NCBI GenBank assembly: GCA_013398615.1
Contig: VZSR01001854.1
Coordinates: forward strand, 11,541,286-11,605,285
Origin: Brachypodius melanocephalos
Lineage: Eukaryota; Chordata; Aves; Passeriformes; Pycnonotidae
Length of the DNA stretch: 64,000 bases
Direction: 5' to 3'
The notes under the pieces were generated by a model that ran no database searches, was not told the origin of the DNA, and saw nothing but the letters and a program-made list of their open reading frames with translations. Shown here in pieces: positions 1 to 12,307 of this stretch. Positions within the stretch are counted from its first letter, which is position 1, and each line of letters opens with the position of its first letter. A program made the position numbers and the translations under genes.

Positions 1-330
1 CGCCAGTTGCGCACAGCTGGAAGCGCGGGAGAGGGGCCGGGCTCCGCACCGCCCCACAGACGCTCCTGGGGCCAGGCTCATTCGGTGCCGGGACTCGGGT
101 GTCCCCGCACGGCAGGCAGCGAGCAGGCACAGCGATACGGCCGAGAGTCATAGGCCATCGGCTGCAGACATCCACCTGTAACGCTCCAGAGCTAAGGGGT
201 CACATTATCCTCCTTTACTTCAACCTAGTCTTTCGCAGCCTGTGCGAAACGCGTCCCGCGCTTTTTGTGCACTTGAATTTAATGGCCGGCTCAGAACTCA
301 AGCAACTTACGTAAAATCGGTGGCAGAGAC
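1..330. promoter_or_regulatory. Edge of a CpG island (probable promoter or first exon at the left boundary)
   Basis: This is the most CpG-dense stretch of the window, with roughly 30 CpG dinucleotides in 330 bases, while most of the following kilobases have almost none. GC content falls sharply after about base 330. In vertebrates such islands mark promoters and first exons, often of housekeeping or developmental genes. The island is cut by the window start, so its full size is unknown. The open frame at 99-314 has no recognisable protein and is probably a by-product of low stop-codon density in GC-rich DNA. The direction of transcription cannot be decided. A + strand gene would place the rest of the window in its first intron; a - strand gene would make the window its upstream region. 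A donor-like GTAAGT lies downstream at 720-725 (AGAGTAAGTTGG context), but nothing ties it to an exon. Confidence 0.65.
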
Positions 331-2990
331 AGTCGCTGAAATCCAGACCTTACTCTTCAGTCTGAAGGGCACGACAAACCTGATGGAAATTACTCATGCT
401 TAAGAATTAAGCACATTTACACTCTGTGGAGGATGAGGATCTCATTTTTTGCTGTGCTTCAGTTCCTCATCCTCAAGATGTGGATAACAAATACTTCCTT
501 TCTCACATCCTACCTTTATCTTTGCTCTCATGTGACAAAAGTTTAGGCATAGCTTTTTGCATGTGTATAATCTCATGGATTTAAACTGGACAATAAAAAA
601 CTTAAACAAGCACATAGGCATCGGAATAATCAGGAGCTTAGAATGCAAGCTCTTTGAAACAGAAACTGTTTACTGCTTCCTAAAAGTTTGTACTGTAGAA
701 CAAAATTAGGTCTCCGAGAGTAAGTTGGGATTTTTTTTTTTAGAACAGAAATGGCAAGACTGTACCCGGGGATTTATTTCAGGCACTTCTTCCCTCAGAG
801 AAGCTCTGCAGATGTGACTGCTGTGTGCTTCACAAACTGGGATAGTATCTGGGTATGCGTGAGATGAGCCAGGTAGACCTGGTGCTTCTCAATATTTTGA
901 TTTTTCACACTGCATATTTAAAGAAATGCAGAACCCTCTTTTTATTGTAACTTATAAGTAGAGTTTATGGATCTGATGGGGTTGAAACTCAGAAGGAAAT
1001 TCTTCCTATATTTATTCCAGAAAAACCCCATGTCTTCCAGTTTGCATACAGGGAATCAAGAGCATTTGGTGAGTAGAACACCTGGCACTCCCAGGTAGTA
1101 AAAAAAAAAAAGGAAAGAGATTTACAAAAGATCTACAAAAAAGTGCCACCATGTGCCCTGCAGTTAGTACTTTCTCCAGCAAATCACAAAGAGCTCATCC
1201 TCAGCAGGATCGGGAATACAGGCAGGAAGAGCTTCACCAGACACCTTCAAAAGCAGAAGCTTTTAGTTAACTCAAGGGAACTCAGCATACTTTCCATAGA
1301 TATGTGCATATGGATATTTCAGAGTAAAAGGACTGATACTCCACGGGGAATGGCTCTTTCAGGAGCAGTTTGCAGCTCTCCTGTGCTCCAGCTGCCACAG
1401 GGCCCATGTGCTCCAGCACACCAAGAGGGAACTGATCTGGCATATATTTTTAAAGGCAGATTTTACACTGCACAAGCCATGTCCCATTAAATACTTGACA
1501 AAGTTTTAAGGTCAAAACTGAGTTGCTAGACATGTGTGAGCCGAGCCTGTTAAAGTCAAATATTGCAAGATGTGATCCTCTGTAATTCGCTGTGTTTAGG
1601 TTTGTTAACAGCTCGTAGGAGCTCACTATATTTAGTAGATGTTGTGAAAAATCCTTTTACTACTGGCACCCTGGAGAGTGACCAGCAGCACAGCCCCGGT
1701 AGCACTGAGCTCAGTGGTGCCAGGCTGCTCTCAGGTACAGCAAGTTCCTTGCTGGGAGAGCAGCAGTGGCCAGCGTGAAGAGACGTTCACTGTCCCAGCG
1801 GTGTCCCCCAAGCCCACAGCTGCTTCAAACAAATCTGATAAGGGATAGTTGCAGATACACACTCAGGCACTTACTTGCCTGAGGAGTCAGATTCTACAAT
1901 CCTCCTCTTGCAGGATTTCCAGTGACATTACTGGGAATTTTGGATGAGCCAGAGTGAGCTGAAAAGGGAGAGCAATATAGAGCAAAGAAAACGAAACAAA
2001 CAAAAGAGTGGCCTTAGAGTTGTCTGTTTCACTGCCAGCTAAATCTTATGGCAGATGAAATATGCCAAAGAGACTTTTCCTTGCTAGATTATTGTGGGAA
2101 GCATCTAACAAGACTGCACAATGAATTGTTTCTTTACAATTTATTTTTAAATACAAATATCAATTTGTATTGCAGGAGGTACTATGTTTCTACTACTGTG
2201 TATTACCACTTCCCATTTATTGCTTTTAAGACTGCAGCAGTCTTACCAGCCTGAATCCTCAAAATGGACAGCATGCCACATTCATGCTGCTTCAGTCCAT
2301 TACCAGGCAGGTGCTGATGATTAAATATAAAAGTACAACAGGAAAGATTCTCAAATTGAGAATCAATAAAAAATGTTAAGCACAGAGCATGCATATTAGG
2401 TGCAACAGCTGGAGTGTGCCAGGCAGGTGTTTCTCTTGGCTTTCCATCACAAATTTTTTGTTTTAGTTCTAATTATTCAGAAGCTTTGCTTGTGGGATCC
2501 TGAATTGGTTGGGTGAGAAGTTCTCATTCAGTTTGGAATACAGAAGTGCTGATCAAGATGAGGATGGTGAAGATTTATCAAAAGCATGATGAATTTTCAG
2601 AGGTACAAAAGGGTAATGCATGTTGTATTCTACAACCAGAAGTCTCCCATGAACCATGATTTCTACTATAATGCTAAGTGTGACCAGCTCATTTCACAGT
2701 CCTTATCGTAGCTAGTTCCCTCACCCTGAGAAATCCACCAGAGGACTATTTTCCTCTCAGATTGCTCTTCATACTTTGGAATGCCAGAAATGCTTAAAAA
2801 ATATCATGGATCTCACACTAAACAGTTGATTGGCAGGTATTTGAATATTACTTAGGAAATACAGATAATGCTCCAATTGCACATAATGTCTAACATTTAA
2901 TGGACTTTTGTTTAGAATCTTTGATCCATTAAACTGTAGTCTCAGATTTTAGCTTTAGAAAAGAACTCTGTCACCTCTCAGCAAAGCCTT
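331..2990. other. Non-coding DNA, no gene or repeat recognised
   Basis: AT-rich sequence downstream of the CpG-island edge. Open frames are short (115 codons at most, at 1143-1490) and their translations resemble no family I know. Short poly-A and poly-T runs (about 729-742 and 1100-1111) are the only simple repeats. It could be the start of a first intron or upstream flank, depending on the direction of the gene at the left edge. Confidence 0.6.
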
Positions 2991-2991
2991 A

Positions 2992-3470
2992 ATGCCTTTA
3001 CCTCAAAAGCATCTCAAAATTCCACATATTTTTCTCCTTATACATCATGGGAAATATCACCTGTGCTATGGACATATAAATAGAAAATATTCCCACCAAG
3101 ATCTTCTTTCTTTCCCATCAATCTGTTCATTTAATTTTCCTCTCTGCATTGCTGTGCTGACTCCTCCAGCACTGTTGCAACATACTCGCCTTTCTCCCAA
3201 TCTACACTGGCTTCCCACTGTCCTTTACTTGATATCTCCCATAATTCAAGTATCTCATTTATATATGAGCATTTCAGGCGTTTTTTTCCCACATAACTTC
3301 TTTCACCAGCTGACCTCCCTGAACTCAGCTACAATTTCCTTTCTCTCTCCAGGCTGTGTATTTTCCACCAATTTCTACCATACTACTGTTTAGTCACCTG
3401 TGTAAGATTTAAAAGCCCCCCTCATATGGTTTTCCGTACCTCTCCACTCTTTCTGTGTGAGCTGCTGAGA
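2992..3470 (+). repeat. Pyrimidine-rich stretch, possible eroded L2-like LINE fragment
   Basis: This C/T-rich block stays open for 133 codons on the + strand (2992-3393). At 3202-3216 the frame reads LHWLP, a pentapeptide typical of the region after the reverse-transcriptase core in L2-type LINEs, and it is followed by a hydrophobic stretch as in that family. Apart from that motif the similarity is weak. The lack of stop codons may come from the skewed composition alone, because pyrimidine-rich DNA makes few TAA, TAG or TGA codons. It could be part of the same ancient family as the element at 10.3-11.9 kb. Confidence 0.3.
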
Positions 3471-5074
3471 GGCCAGAGAATCTCTTAGTGCCTTATAGAC
3501 ACTAACACAAACATGAGATAAATAGTTGCTGTGATAATGGAAGGAAACATGGATGATATGATCACCTATGTGAGATTTTAATCTGCATGTAGGTGAAAGA
3601 AGAGAATAACGGTTTGTTATCAGTGGTTTAGTTAACTTCTTTCCTTTTTAGAAATAGTACATAGGAAGAGAGGGGGATTTGTTTGTGGATTTTTTTGTTT
3701 GTTTTCTTGGATTTTTTTATGGTAGAAGAATGTTTTACATAAGAAAATGTAATAGGCTGAATATGACTACAGACACTTCTGGAATCAAGGAGAGGTGCAT
3801 ATTGTATGACTGTTGACTGACTGATGTATAACCATGAAGTTGAACCACGGTTGCTCTTCAGCCAGGAGAATCTCAAGTTTTCATGTATTTACAATTTTAG
3901 TGGAATCAAACGCTCTGGTTATGGGTGTGCATATGCACACATCCATGTACACATGCACAAAACACTTGGGAAGGGGCATACCAGAGACATCATCAGTCCC
4001 ACACATTCTGTCAGATCACTGAAAAGCAGCCCATCTAAAACTTCCTGCTCATAACTGCATCTGGACCATAGCTAAGAACAAACTCAGGACAAATTTTGGA
4101 GGTCTCATTCACATCCAGCTTGTTATCTCCTTGTTTTGCTGGTTGATCTCTGGCATTTTCACTCAGATGGCTTTGGTAACCTGAAGAATCTGTTGGAACA
4201 ACATGGCCTTTGGGTCTGCCTACAGGACAAGTATGATGGAAATAGGAACCAGCCACACCACCAGTCCATTTCATAGGTTAGACACACTCTAGTTATTGCT
4301 GTTTCTCTTTAAGCTGTGCACAGAGGTGCTAGGTAATAGGAGTCACCTTATCACAAGCTGTTGTCTTCTCAGGCTATATGAATTGCCCAGTCTGTTGTGC
4401 AAGACGGGGCATTCTTGATCACAGGCTAATCAGTTTTGTCAGGGTCTTGGTTACATTACAGTAATACCTCAGTGTCAGGGGAGGAGAACAGGACTCAATT
4501 TCCTTCCACAATAGGAAAGTTCTGAGTACAGAAGACTAAGACACTGCTGTCTTAGTCAACAGCACCAACAGCACCCTCAGGTAGGATAAAACTAGACTTG
4601 CAGGAACGACACTTCTTGCTTCAAAGACTACCCAGCAATGACTCTGCATATAAAAACATGGCATATAGGATTTAGTCTAATGTAATTGAAACTAAAATTC
4701 AGTCTCTCTGGTTTGAAATGCCCCCTATGGCCAATGGAAAAAAAATTGCTTCTTCAGCTATTTTAAATGACAAGTTTTGTTTATGCTTTTTTGGAATTAC
4801 CTTTATATAGAACATACATAAAATCCAACTTCCATTTACATCTGGAGACAGCTACTGAAGTCCAATAATTACTCTAGATGTCTAACAAAACTAAGAACAG
4901 AAATGTTTTGTTCAGAATTACAAATGTAAAATTGTTTGATATTTCTTTTTCTTAAAATGCCTCAGAACAGAACCTCAGTAATTTATGTAGTAATACATAT
5001 CTGGTAGTAGGTTTCTAGTACATATCTGCAAGGTTTCCAGAACTCTTTGATCAGACATGAGGGAAAACATGCAG
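3471..5074. other. Non-coding DNA, no gene or repeat recognised
   Basis: No open frame longer than 82 codons and no recognisable protein in any frame. A short purine/pyrimidine patch with TG/CA and ATGCACAC-type words (about 3925-3965) is too irregular to be a microsatellite. I see nothing else. Confidence 0.6.
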
Positions 5075-5470
5075 AGTCCAACACAGGGCAAGAATGACAA
5101 TGAAGGGACTAGAACACCTCTCCTATGAGGAAAGCCTGGGAGAGCTGGGACTGTCCAGCCTTGAGAATAGACAGCCCAAAAAGATCTTCATTTCTAAATG
5201 GGTGAAAAGGGAGAAGAAGCAGCCAGGTTCTCCTCAATGGTTCTCACTGATAGGACATGAGACAGTGGGTGAAGGAAATTTCACCTGGATGCAAAGAAGC
5301 ACTTTTTTTACTCTGAATGTGTTAAAACATTTGAATACATGTTTACCAGAGATGTTGTGGAGTTTCCATCTCTACAGATATTCAAAACCCAGCTGGACTT
5401 GGTCCTGGGTAACCTGGTCTGGCTGACCCTTCTTCAGCAATGGAGTTGGATGAGGTGATCTAAAGAGCCT
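5075..5470 (+). repeat. CR1 LINE fragment (ORF2 C-terminus and 3' region)
   Basis: CR1 is a non-LTR retrotransposon that moves by target-primed reverse transcription; most bird copies are dead and truncated at the 5' end. Here the + strand frame beginning at 5094 reads LEHLSYEESLGELGLSSLE, very close to the conserved LEHLSYEERL.ELGLFSLEKRR block near the end of CR1 ORF2. It continues with a degraded form of the last ORF2 residues (FFTL..., LPE..W.F, then a tryptophan-rich end). After the frame, 5437-5470 matches the CR1 3' untranslated region (GGAxTTGGATGAGGTGATCT type). The usual terminal ATTCTRTG octamers are missing. An internal deletion or strong divergence replaces the middle block that normally contains the ...GNGHK... 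motif. It is an inactive fossil. Confidence 0.85.
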
Positions 5471-5742
5471 ATGATAAGAAAAAGGCAATTATCTGTTTTT
5501 AAGAGATTATTGAATATACATACAAATTTAAAAAGAAAAATGTTCTCTCCTGATAATTCTTCTGTTACTGATGCCTTCCAAACTTGTACAGTTAAGGCTA
5601 TCTTCAGTTTAAATTTCTCAATTAATTTTCTTCTCAGAAAAGTGCAGCAAAACTATTCTATACAGAAGGGGCTGAATTAAGAGAGTTTGTCACACACTTC
5701 CTTTGGCCATTCATTGCATCTGAGGATCAAAGTATTTGGTTT

Positions 5743-5826
5743 GTGCCCTTTTTTGTGTTTTTTTTGGTGTTGGTTTTTTTTGTTTTGTTTTGTTTTGGGT
5801 TTTTTTTTGTTTGTTTGTTTTTTTAA
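5743..5826. repeat. T/G-rich low-complexity tract
   Basis: A run made almost only of T and G on the + strand, with TTTTG and TTTG units repeated irregularly. It is the reverse-complement counterpart of the A/C-rich tracts at 23.1 and 28.1 kb. It has no period long enough to be a clean microsatellite. Confidence 0.8.
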
Positions 5827-5829
5827 ACA

Positions 5830-8800
5830 TATATTACATGGAGGTGCTAGAGCTGTCTGTTTACAAGGTGAAGATCACAGTGTTTACAGCTTATATACCC
5901 AGGCAGAAATGAAGATGTTCCTGACCCTAGTCAGATACTGGACCTATTCCAAGAACAGCATTGTTAATCAGGCGTTTCTCCACTAATAGAGTTGTGTAAG
6001 GGCTGACTAATGTTTCTCTTGAGGGCCTACTGCCAAAATTAATCCTACATGAGAAGGTGGCTGGAAGTAGGAAAAAGATGTAAGTCCATTTTTGCACTGT
6101 CTTAAACTTGACTTAATAACTGCTGTGACATAGAGTCCTCCTTGACCTTCAGGACGGATATCTGTTCCACTGAGATTCTCCTGGGCTTCAAGACACAATC
6201 TGCTTTGCCATGGTCTTCTCCCTGAGCTGTTGGGGAACCTCTGCTCCAGCACCTGAAGCACCTCTTCTTCCTTGTTCACTGGTCTCGGTATTTGCTCCTT
6301 CTCTCACATTTGCTCACAGCCACAGCACAGCTTTCTTACATACCTTTCCCCAGATCTGCCACCAGCACTGCTGATGGCCTTGGCTCTGGTTGGCTGGAAC
6401 TGGATCTGTCTGACAAGGGGCAGCATCTCGCAGAAGGCGTGCCTACAGCTTCCTCCATACTAAAGACATGCCATGTAAACTCTGATGGTAGCTTGAAGAC
6501 ACCAGCACAGCTGGCTGACTCCCAGTGTACCGCAGTGTACTCCAGTCGATGTACAGCAGAGGTAGGGAACATTTTATCTCTTTCCTTCATCCAAGTACAG
6601 GGATGCTTGTTTGGCAGATAAGCAGTATTTTATACCTGGGCTTCCAAAAAGCTGTACTTCAGATTATTTTTGTTATTTTTATTACCTGGAAACAGGCAGA
6701 TGCCATTCAGGGTGTAGGAGTCCCTCACATGTGGCAGTGTACAAACAGTTCATGACCTATATTTTGTCAGACAACAGATAACCAACAGCTGCACACAGCT
6801 CAGGGAACTCGGGGAAGAGGTGAGATCCTATCAAGCAAATAAATAGGCCAGGGACTGAAGTGCAGCCTTACTGTAGTTGCTATCAGGTTTTGTATTATTT
6901 GTATAGTTTCTCTTGTTCCACAAATAAAAACAGGCTCAAAGGAGAAAATGAATTAGCTGGCATAGAACATACAGATACATCCTTCCCAGCCCTGCAAGAA
7001 ATAAATGATGATTCGAAAAGAGAATGGGCAGGCTGGAGAGAGTGGTCAGGCACACAAGACCCTTCCAGCAGAAGTACAGAAAGTAAGCCTTAGATTAAAC
7101 CAAAGATGGAGACCTGGAGTGGATAAAAACACCCTAAACCATGTGCAGTGATGTTCCCAGCATTTTGAATGCACATGAACAAGTTTGTCTCTGACAAAGA
7201 TGAGACACAAAGTGATGAGAACTTAAATGTGAGTTTCAGCTACAGGCAGGTTTAGGAAGGCCTCATCTGGGCACAGCCATGAAGATAGGATCCACAGCTT
7301 TCAAGCCTATCCCTTAGATGAGAATATAATAAAGGTTTTTTTGAAGGGAGGGTCATCTTATTTATTCTGGTCCGAAGCAACATGTATTACACATTATTCT
7401 TATGATGTTGAGCCTGTCAAGAATACATATGGAGGGTGTAACTGTCACAGCAGCTCTCTATCCCATGCCTGCCCCTTCTCTGGGTGTGTCCATTATAGAG
7501 AGTGCCTCAGGAGACTCAAGATGGAGATGGGTGATATTAGGGTGAAATTAACCATAAAGAAAACATTTAAATAAAAATAATTAACCCAGTGTTAGAGCTA
7601 TTACAGGACAGAAAAGAAATGTCAGAGAAAAAAATGTGTACCATGACTGCCCCATTACACTATAATTAGTTTATCTTTGTATAATTTATGCTTAGCTCTG
7701 TGTCAATGAATTCCAGACAGAAGAAGCCCCTGGCCTGCAACAAGGCTGAAAGAGAGATGAGCCCTGCATAGCATAGAATTTTTAAACGTATTCTGTGAAC
7801 TCAGATATGTCCCATCCTTGGAAATTAAAAGGAAACAGCTCCATTTTGTACAAGCTAATTGATATCAAACTAATTAATTACAAGCTAGGCACCTCAATAT
7901 CTTCAAACATCTATGCTTAGATTTCCAATTTTGCGTCGGTACAGGTAGATACTTTTAGGAGGGATTTGGAGTATTTCTCACTGCTTATATTGTATAATCA
8001 GTCTAGCATCTCTTGATAGGCATCAGCTGAGTTTAATGAAAAGTATTATTTATCTCAAGGGAGGTGAACAATTATTCTTTTTTCTGGTTCTCTAACTCCT
8101 TCTTCCCTTTAGAGACTAATATTTGACTAGAAAAATAATCATTAATTGAGTTTATACTGTTAGATGGAGATCTAGCCCAGTTACCTAACTTAATGACACA
8201 AACATCCAGTAATATGTATATATTGATGCCTTGAAGTGAATACCAGGATGTTTTGTCCTGCAAGGTAAATATTGATCAATATATACAGTGTACTTTTCCT
8301 TTGGATCAATATGCCTGTTTCTTCTTAAATCAATAAGTACTTATTCTTACATAGAGGAAAAGTTTGTCTCATAATGGGATAAAATTGTGTATATAGCAAG
8401 TGAGAACATTTTTCTTGCTTAGGTCCAACAGTTGTAGGGTTCATGGTTCTAAGAAAAAAAAGACACTGAACATGTAAAATGCTGCATATGAGGTTCAAAA
8501 ATACTATCACTTAATCTTGCTGAGCCAGTATGATACACATCCACATACATGACCCAGTTTTTTAGTCAGAGAACAATAGTGCTTGCTGAACTCAGCTGAA
8601 GCAGTCAATATTCCACATTAATTTCTCTGCTTTTTTGTTATTTTTAACTTCTTGGAATATTTCTCTCTGTGTATGTGTAAACAACAGCTTAAAAACAATT
8701 TCCAGGGAATCCTGGGACCTGTTTTGTGATCTTCAAGCTCTGTGTCCTAACTGTTACTTGCAATTGATAGTTGCAATGGATACCTGACTTTGAAATAAAA

Positions 8801-10290
8801 ATGAGATGAGAATTTGACCATTATTTCAGAACTACAGCATTTTAAGAATCTTCCGTTTCATATTTTTCCCACTATTTTAGAAATACTTGTGGAAAAAGTA
8901 TTTACTACAAAAGCTTTTCCTGACTTTGTTGTTCTTGTGGTTGCCACTACAGGTTAATATTAGTTAAAAAACCCCAAAACCTAAGAATAAAATCAAAACT
9001 CTCCCCTCCCAAACATAGCTAGATTCCACACTTCAGTAAGGCAAAAAGGCAAACTAGCTAGCTATGAAAGTGTTAGTCTGGTCTACTGTAAATGAGATTT
9101 TTTCTTGTAGATCTCAGACTGAAAATGGTAATATTTCAAGGAAAAATTCATCAGGGAACAAAGTTAATAATGATATTTAAATATACAAAACTGAACAAAT
9201 TAACCCCCTTTATGGGTATTCTCTCAGTGCCTTTCCTTCCATGGAGAATTCAGGACATGAAGAAATATCAGAAGCATTGTCATATTTGGAAAATTTAAGA
9301 ATAGAATTGCTTTACAAAAATAAAGTAACTTCAGATTATTAACTACATTAAGGCTAAGAAAGAAATAAAATTATGAATATGCACAGCTTTAATTTATCTT
9401 CAGAATAAATGCATAACAAAATAATGTAATAAAATGTTACTTGCACCCTCTAAAGAACTGTAGTTAGGGTTCTCATTTCTGTCCTTCTGCAGAAATAGTT
9501 AAGCAAAAAGAGGAGAAACCTCTATTTCCAGAGGTTCCAGTATTGGCAGTACTTCTCCAGGTGAAGACATTTTCCAGTTCGTCAGATACTTTTATACCAC
9601 TACATATTGAGATTTGTATCCCTCAAGTGAGTTGAGATCTCAATGTATTTTAAGTAGTAATTGACTGTTCTGTGGCATATTAAGGTACTCTTGTTAGGAC
9701 CAGTTTGCCACAAGGTTGCTGTTTTGGCCAGGATGGAATTTTCAGAATCTCCAGAGGAAGGCCAGTGTATGGTGGCATGGGCTTCCAAAATTCAATTAGG
9801 CCATTTGGGGAGAAATAGTCTCCAAAAATACTCTTTCCAGGGAATTGCTAAGTATAATGCACACCTTCCAGTACTTGCCAACCCATTTTATACACTGGAT
9901 TTCTGAGCTCTGTGAGAGGCTGCTCAGTGCTAAGCAATCTACATACCCAGTCTCCCACTGGAAAGGGAGATGGAGATTGAGTGGGGGGAAAGTTTGCTGC
10001 TGCTGATGCCTAGTAGGAAGAGGGACCTATCCAGCAGCCCCTAGTGTGAGAGAAAGAGGCACATGTCTGGCAGCCCTGAAGGTAAATCCAAAACACTGAG
10101 GGAATTTGCTTTCTTTGCTTATTCTGTAGCACATGGTCACCACTGTGTACAGCTGTTTGACCAAAGTACTGCAAAGCTGTGTGTGCACAAAAATGCTTAT
10201 ATTGCATCCTTATATTAATAATTAAATATCAGATGGCTTCAATTTTACTTGATTATGTTATTTCTGTTCACAATTTGCGAAGGTGTAACA
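5830..10290. other. Non-coding DNA, no gene or repeat recognised
   Basis: About 4.5 kb of AT-rich, largely unique sequence. Open frames reach 110 codons at most (6292-6621) and overlap others on both strands, as chance frames do; no protein family is recognisable. The part around 6500-6560 has two imperfect copies of a CAGTGTAC-type word. I see no transposon ends, RNA gene or long simple repeat. Confidence 0.6.
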
Positions 10291-10299
10291 ATTGCAAAT

Positions 10300-11885
10300 T
10301 GGCTTGGTGTGACCTCTACACTCCCAATAGACCACTTTTCTTCCTTCATGTCCTGCAACTTCCCTTCACCACTCCCACAGACACAGGAATTTTGCAATTA
10401 TTTTCCTCTAATTCTTCCAGTTTCCCAAGTAACTCTGTCCACCAAATCTTCCCTCAATCTCCCTCACACCCATTCTTACTCCCTTCATTACTTGTGCTAA
10501 TCCATCTCCCCTGTTCCCATGCCAATTCTACAGCAGGCTCTCCCATCCTTGACTTCCCTTGCCTGGCTAGTTACCTCCTACATTTCCCCTTTGTATCTGA
10601 ACACATTGAGTGTACTGTCTGCAAGCACTGATAAGATTTCCTGTATTCCATTTCCACCCTAAGAGTGTCTAATCTAGTTTTTGCACCTTTTACTCCACTG
10701 AAATTGGGAACAGCTGAACTTGGTCAGATCAAAGGACCATCTAACCCAATATTCCGTCTTACACAGTAGCCAAGCCAGATGCTTGTGAAGTATAATCAGT
10801 ATGGGCAAGAGTATAGAGATATTCTTACCACCCTCAGCTGTTCAGGTCAAAATCTCTAATGATCACTTTACAGCCAATTTGACAGCCAGAACTTGTTCTT
10901 CTTTTCCTTCTTGCCCTGTCTGCACTCTTTAACAGTATCTCCCTTTGTCTTGATGGCTTCAAAACCATTGCTGACTTTAGGTTCTCCTCCTAGTTTCATT
11001 ATGATCTATGGAAGTCTTGTTCTTTAGCCTGTTTTTAGGGGCAGATTTCTGGGATCTGTCCTAGACCTCTTCATCCCACACTCCTCCTCCAAAATAAGAA
11101 GATGTAAGGTGCTTTTCCAATTAAAGTTTTAGCAGCAATTCCATATTGACAGACAGTCTGGTTTCTGCAATTTTCTATCCAAACTGAAAATTCAGTCTTC
11201 TCTAACATGCCTTTGAGAATATTTCTCTAAGCCTGAGTTCAACAGTGCCAAACCAGATGTCACTTCTCTCACTTGGGTTACGACCACTACCTCCTTCTGA
11301 ATAATAGTATGCAGAATCAGCATCCTGCCTCTTTTCTCACATTGTCACCCAAAACCCCCATCCTGAACTCAGAACTCTCTCATGTTTTTCACATTTAGAC
11401 TATTTCAAACACTTGAAAACTAATTCTATACATCCAACAGTTGTTAACAGCTAACTCTAGGTTCTCATCCCCTTGTGTCTTGATTACTGCAATATTCTTT
11501 CTCATAAAATATTTTTTATCATGACAAGTTCCAATCACAATTATTCAGATTATGGATAGAGGATTCATTATGTTTGCCTGCCCCTTTAACTAAATGGAAC
11601 CTTTTCCTACCTTCATCCACAATTCATTCCATCACTTAAAAAAAAAAAAGAATCTGAGGGGTTTTTTGAGTCCTTTCTAACCTATAATCTTTATTGCCTA
11701 TCAAAATGTAACCTCTGATATTCAATGGGCCTTTGCAACTTGCCTCCATCACTGAGCAATTTCTGTTTCAAACAAGAATCTTTGCTCTCACCCATGTTGC
11801 TCCTCACTGAGAACAGCTCCCAGTCTATCATTTCCTTTGTTGTTTTGAAGTTCTCGTTCTCTGGCCTTGAGGAAACCAAAATTAA
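10300..11885 (+). repeat. Ancient L2-like LINE remnant (reverse-transcriptase region)
   Basis: Several blocks in the correct order match the protein signature of L2-type LINEs, though frameshifts and stops separate them. At 10694-10702 a frame reads STE inside FCTFYSTEI, which resembles the QSGFR..HSTET motif at the start of the reverse-transcriptase domain. At 11479-11502 a frame reads LDYCNILS, matching the highly conserved LDYCN motif that follows the polymerase core. At 11781-11822 a frame reads FALTHVAPH, stop, EQLP, matching the RAFSxxAPxxWExLP motif near the C-terminus. The distance from the first to the second motif (about 260 codons) is close to that of intact elements. The pyrimidine bias of the sense strand also fits. 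The copy is very old and cannot be active. A CR1-clade element of similar layout (for example an L3-like one) is the main alternative. Confidence 0.6.
10705..10840 (+). repeat. Possible second ancient interspersed repeat nested in the L2-like remnant
   Basis: The words GGTCAGATCAAAGGACCATC, then TCTAACCCAATAT and CCGTCTTACACAGTAGCCAA, closely follow a repeat sequence I know from amniote genomes (TTGGTCAGACCAAAGGTCCATC, then TCTAGCCCAGTAT and CCTGTCT...CAGTGGCCA). I cannot name the class with certainty. Its position inside the LINE remnant suggests a later insertion, but it could be a divergent part of the same element. Confidence 0.4.
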
Positions 11886-12286
11886 GGTTTCTTAAAATTA
11901 AAAACAACAGCCTGTTTTTAATAAGCATAGAAAGACTGACATTTATACTTGTAATATAGTGGGAAAGGCTTTATGTAGATGACAAGATGGTTGTTTGAAG
12001 AATGAAGTAGAAGTTATTTCCAATCATAAGAAATCAGTAAATATGAATCCTTTCAACACCAGTATAGCCTTACTTCTCTTTGTAAGATATCAATTGCTTC
12101 CAACACTTATAGCCATAGAGTCAGCATTTTAAAAGCCCTCAATACAGAACAGTGATGATAAATGCAACAACAACAAAACTCAATTTTTCATTTTTTCCCT
12201 TGTAATATGTAGATTACCTTCCCAAGAAAGTGAAATACTAAACATTTTGTACTAGTATGAAACCAAATTATATGAAGTCCCCTTCC

Positions 12287-12307
12287 TTTTTTTTTTTTTT
12301 TTTTTTT
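12287..12307. repeat. Poly-T run of about 21 bases
   Basis: Uninterrupted T run on the + strand, followed by CAGTTGG. It could be the reverse complement of a retroposed poly-A tail, but no source sequence is recognised on the - strand next to it. Confidence 0.9.

Noticed and set aside
720..725. GTAAGT splice-donor-like site downstream of the CpG island
   Set aside because: No exon or transcript can be tied to it, and such hexamers occur often by chance.
1143..1490. 115-codon open frame
   Set aside because: No recognisable domain, not flanked by convincing splice sites, and the length is ordinary for chance in 64 kb.
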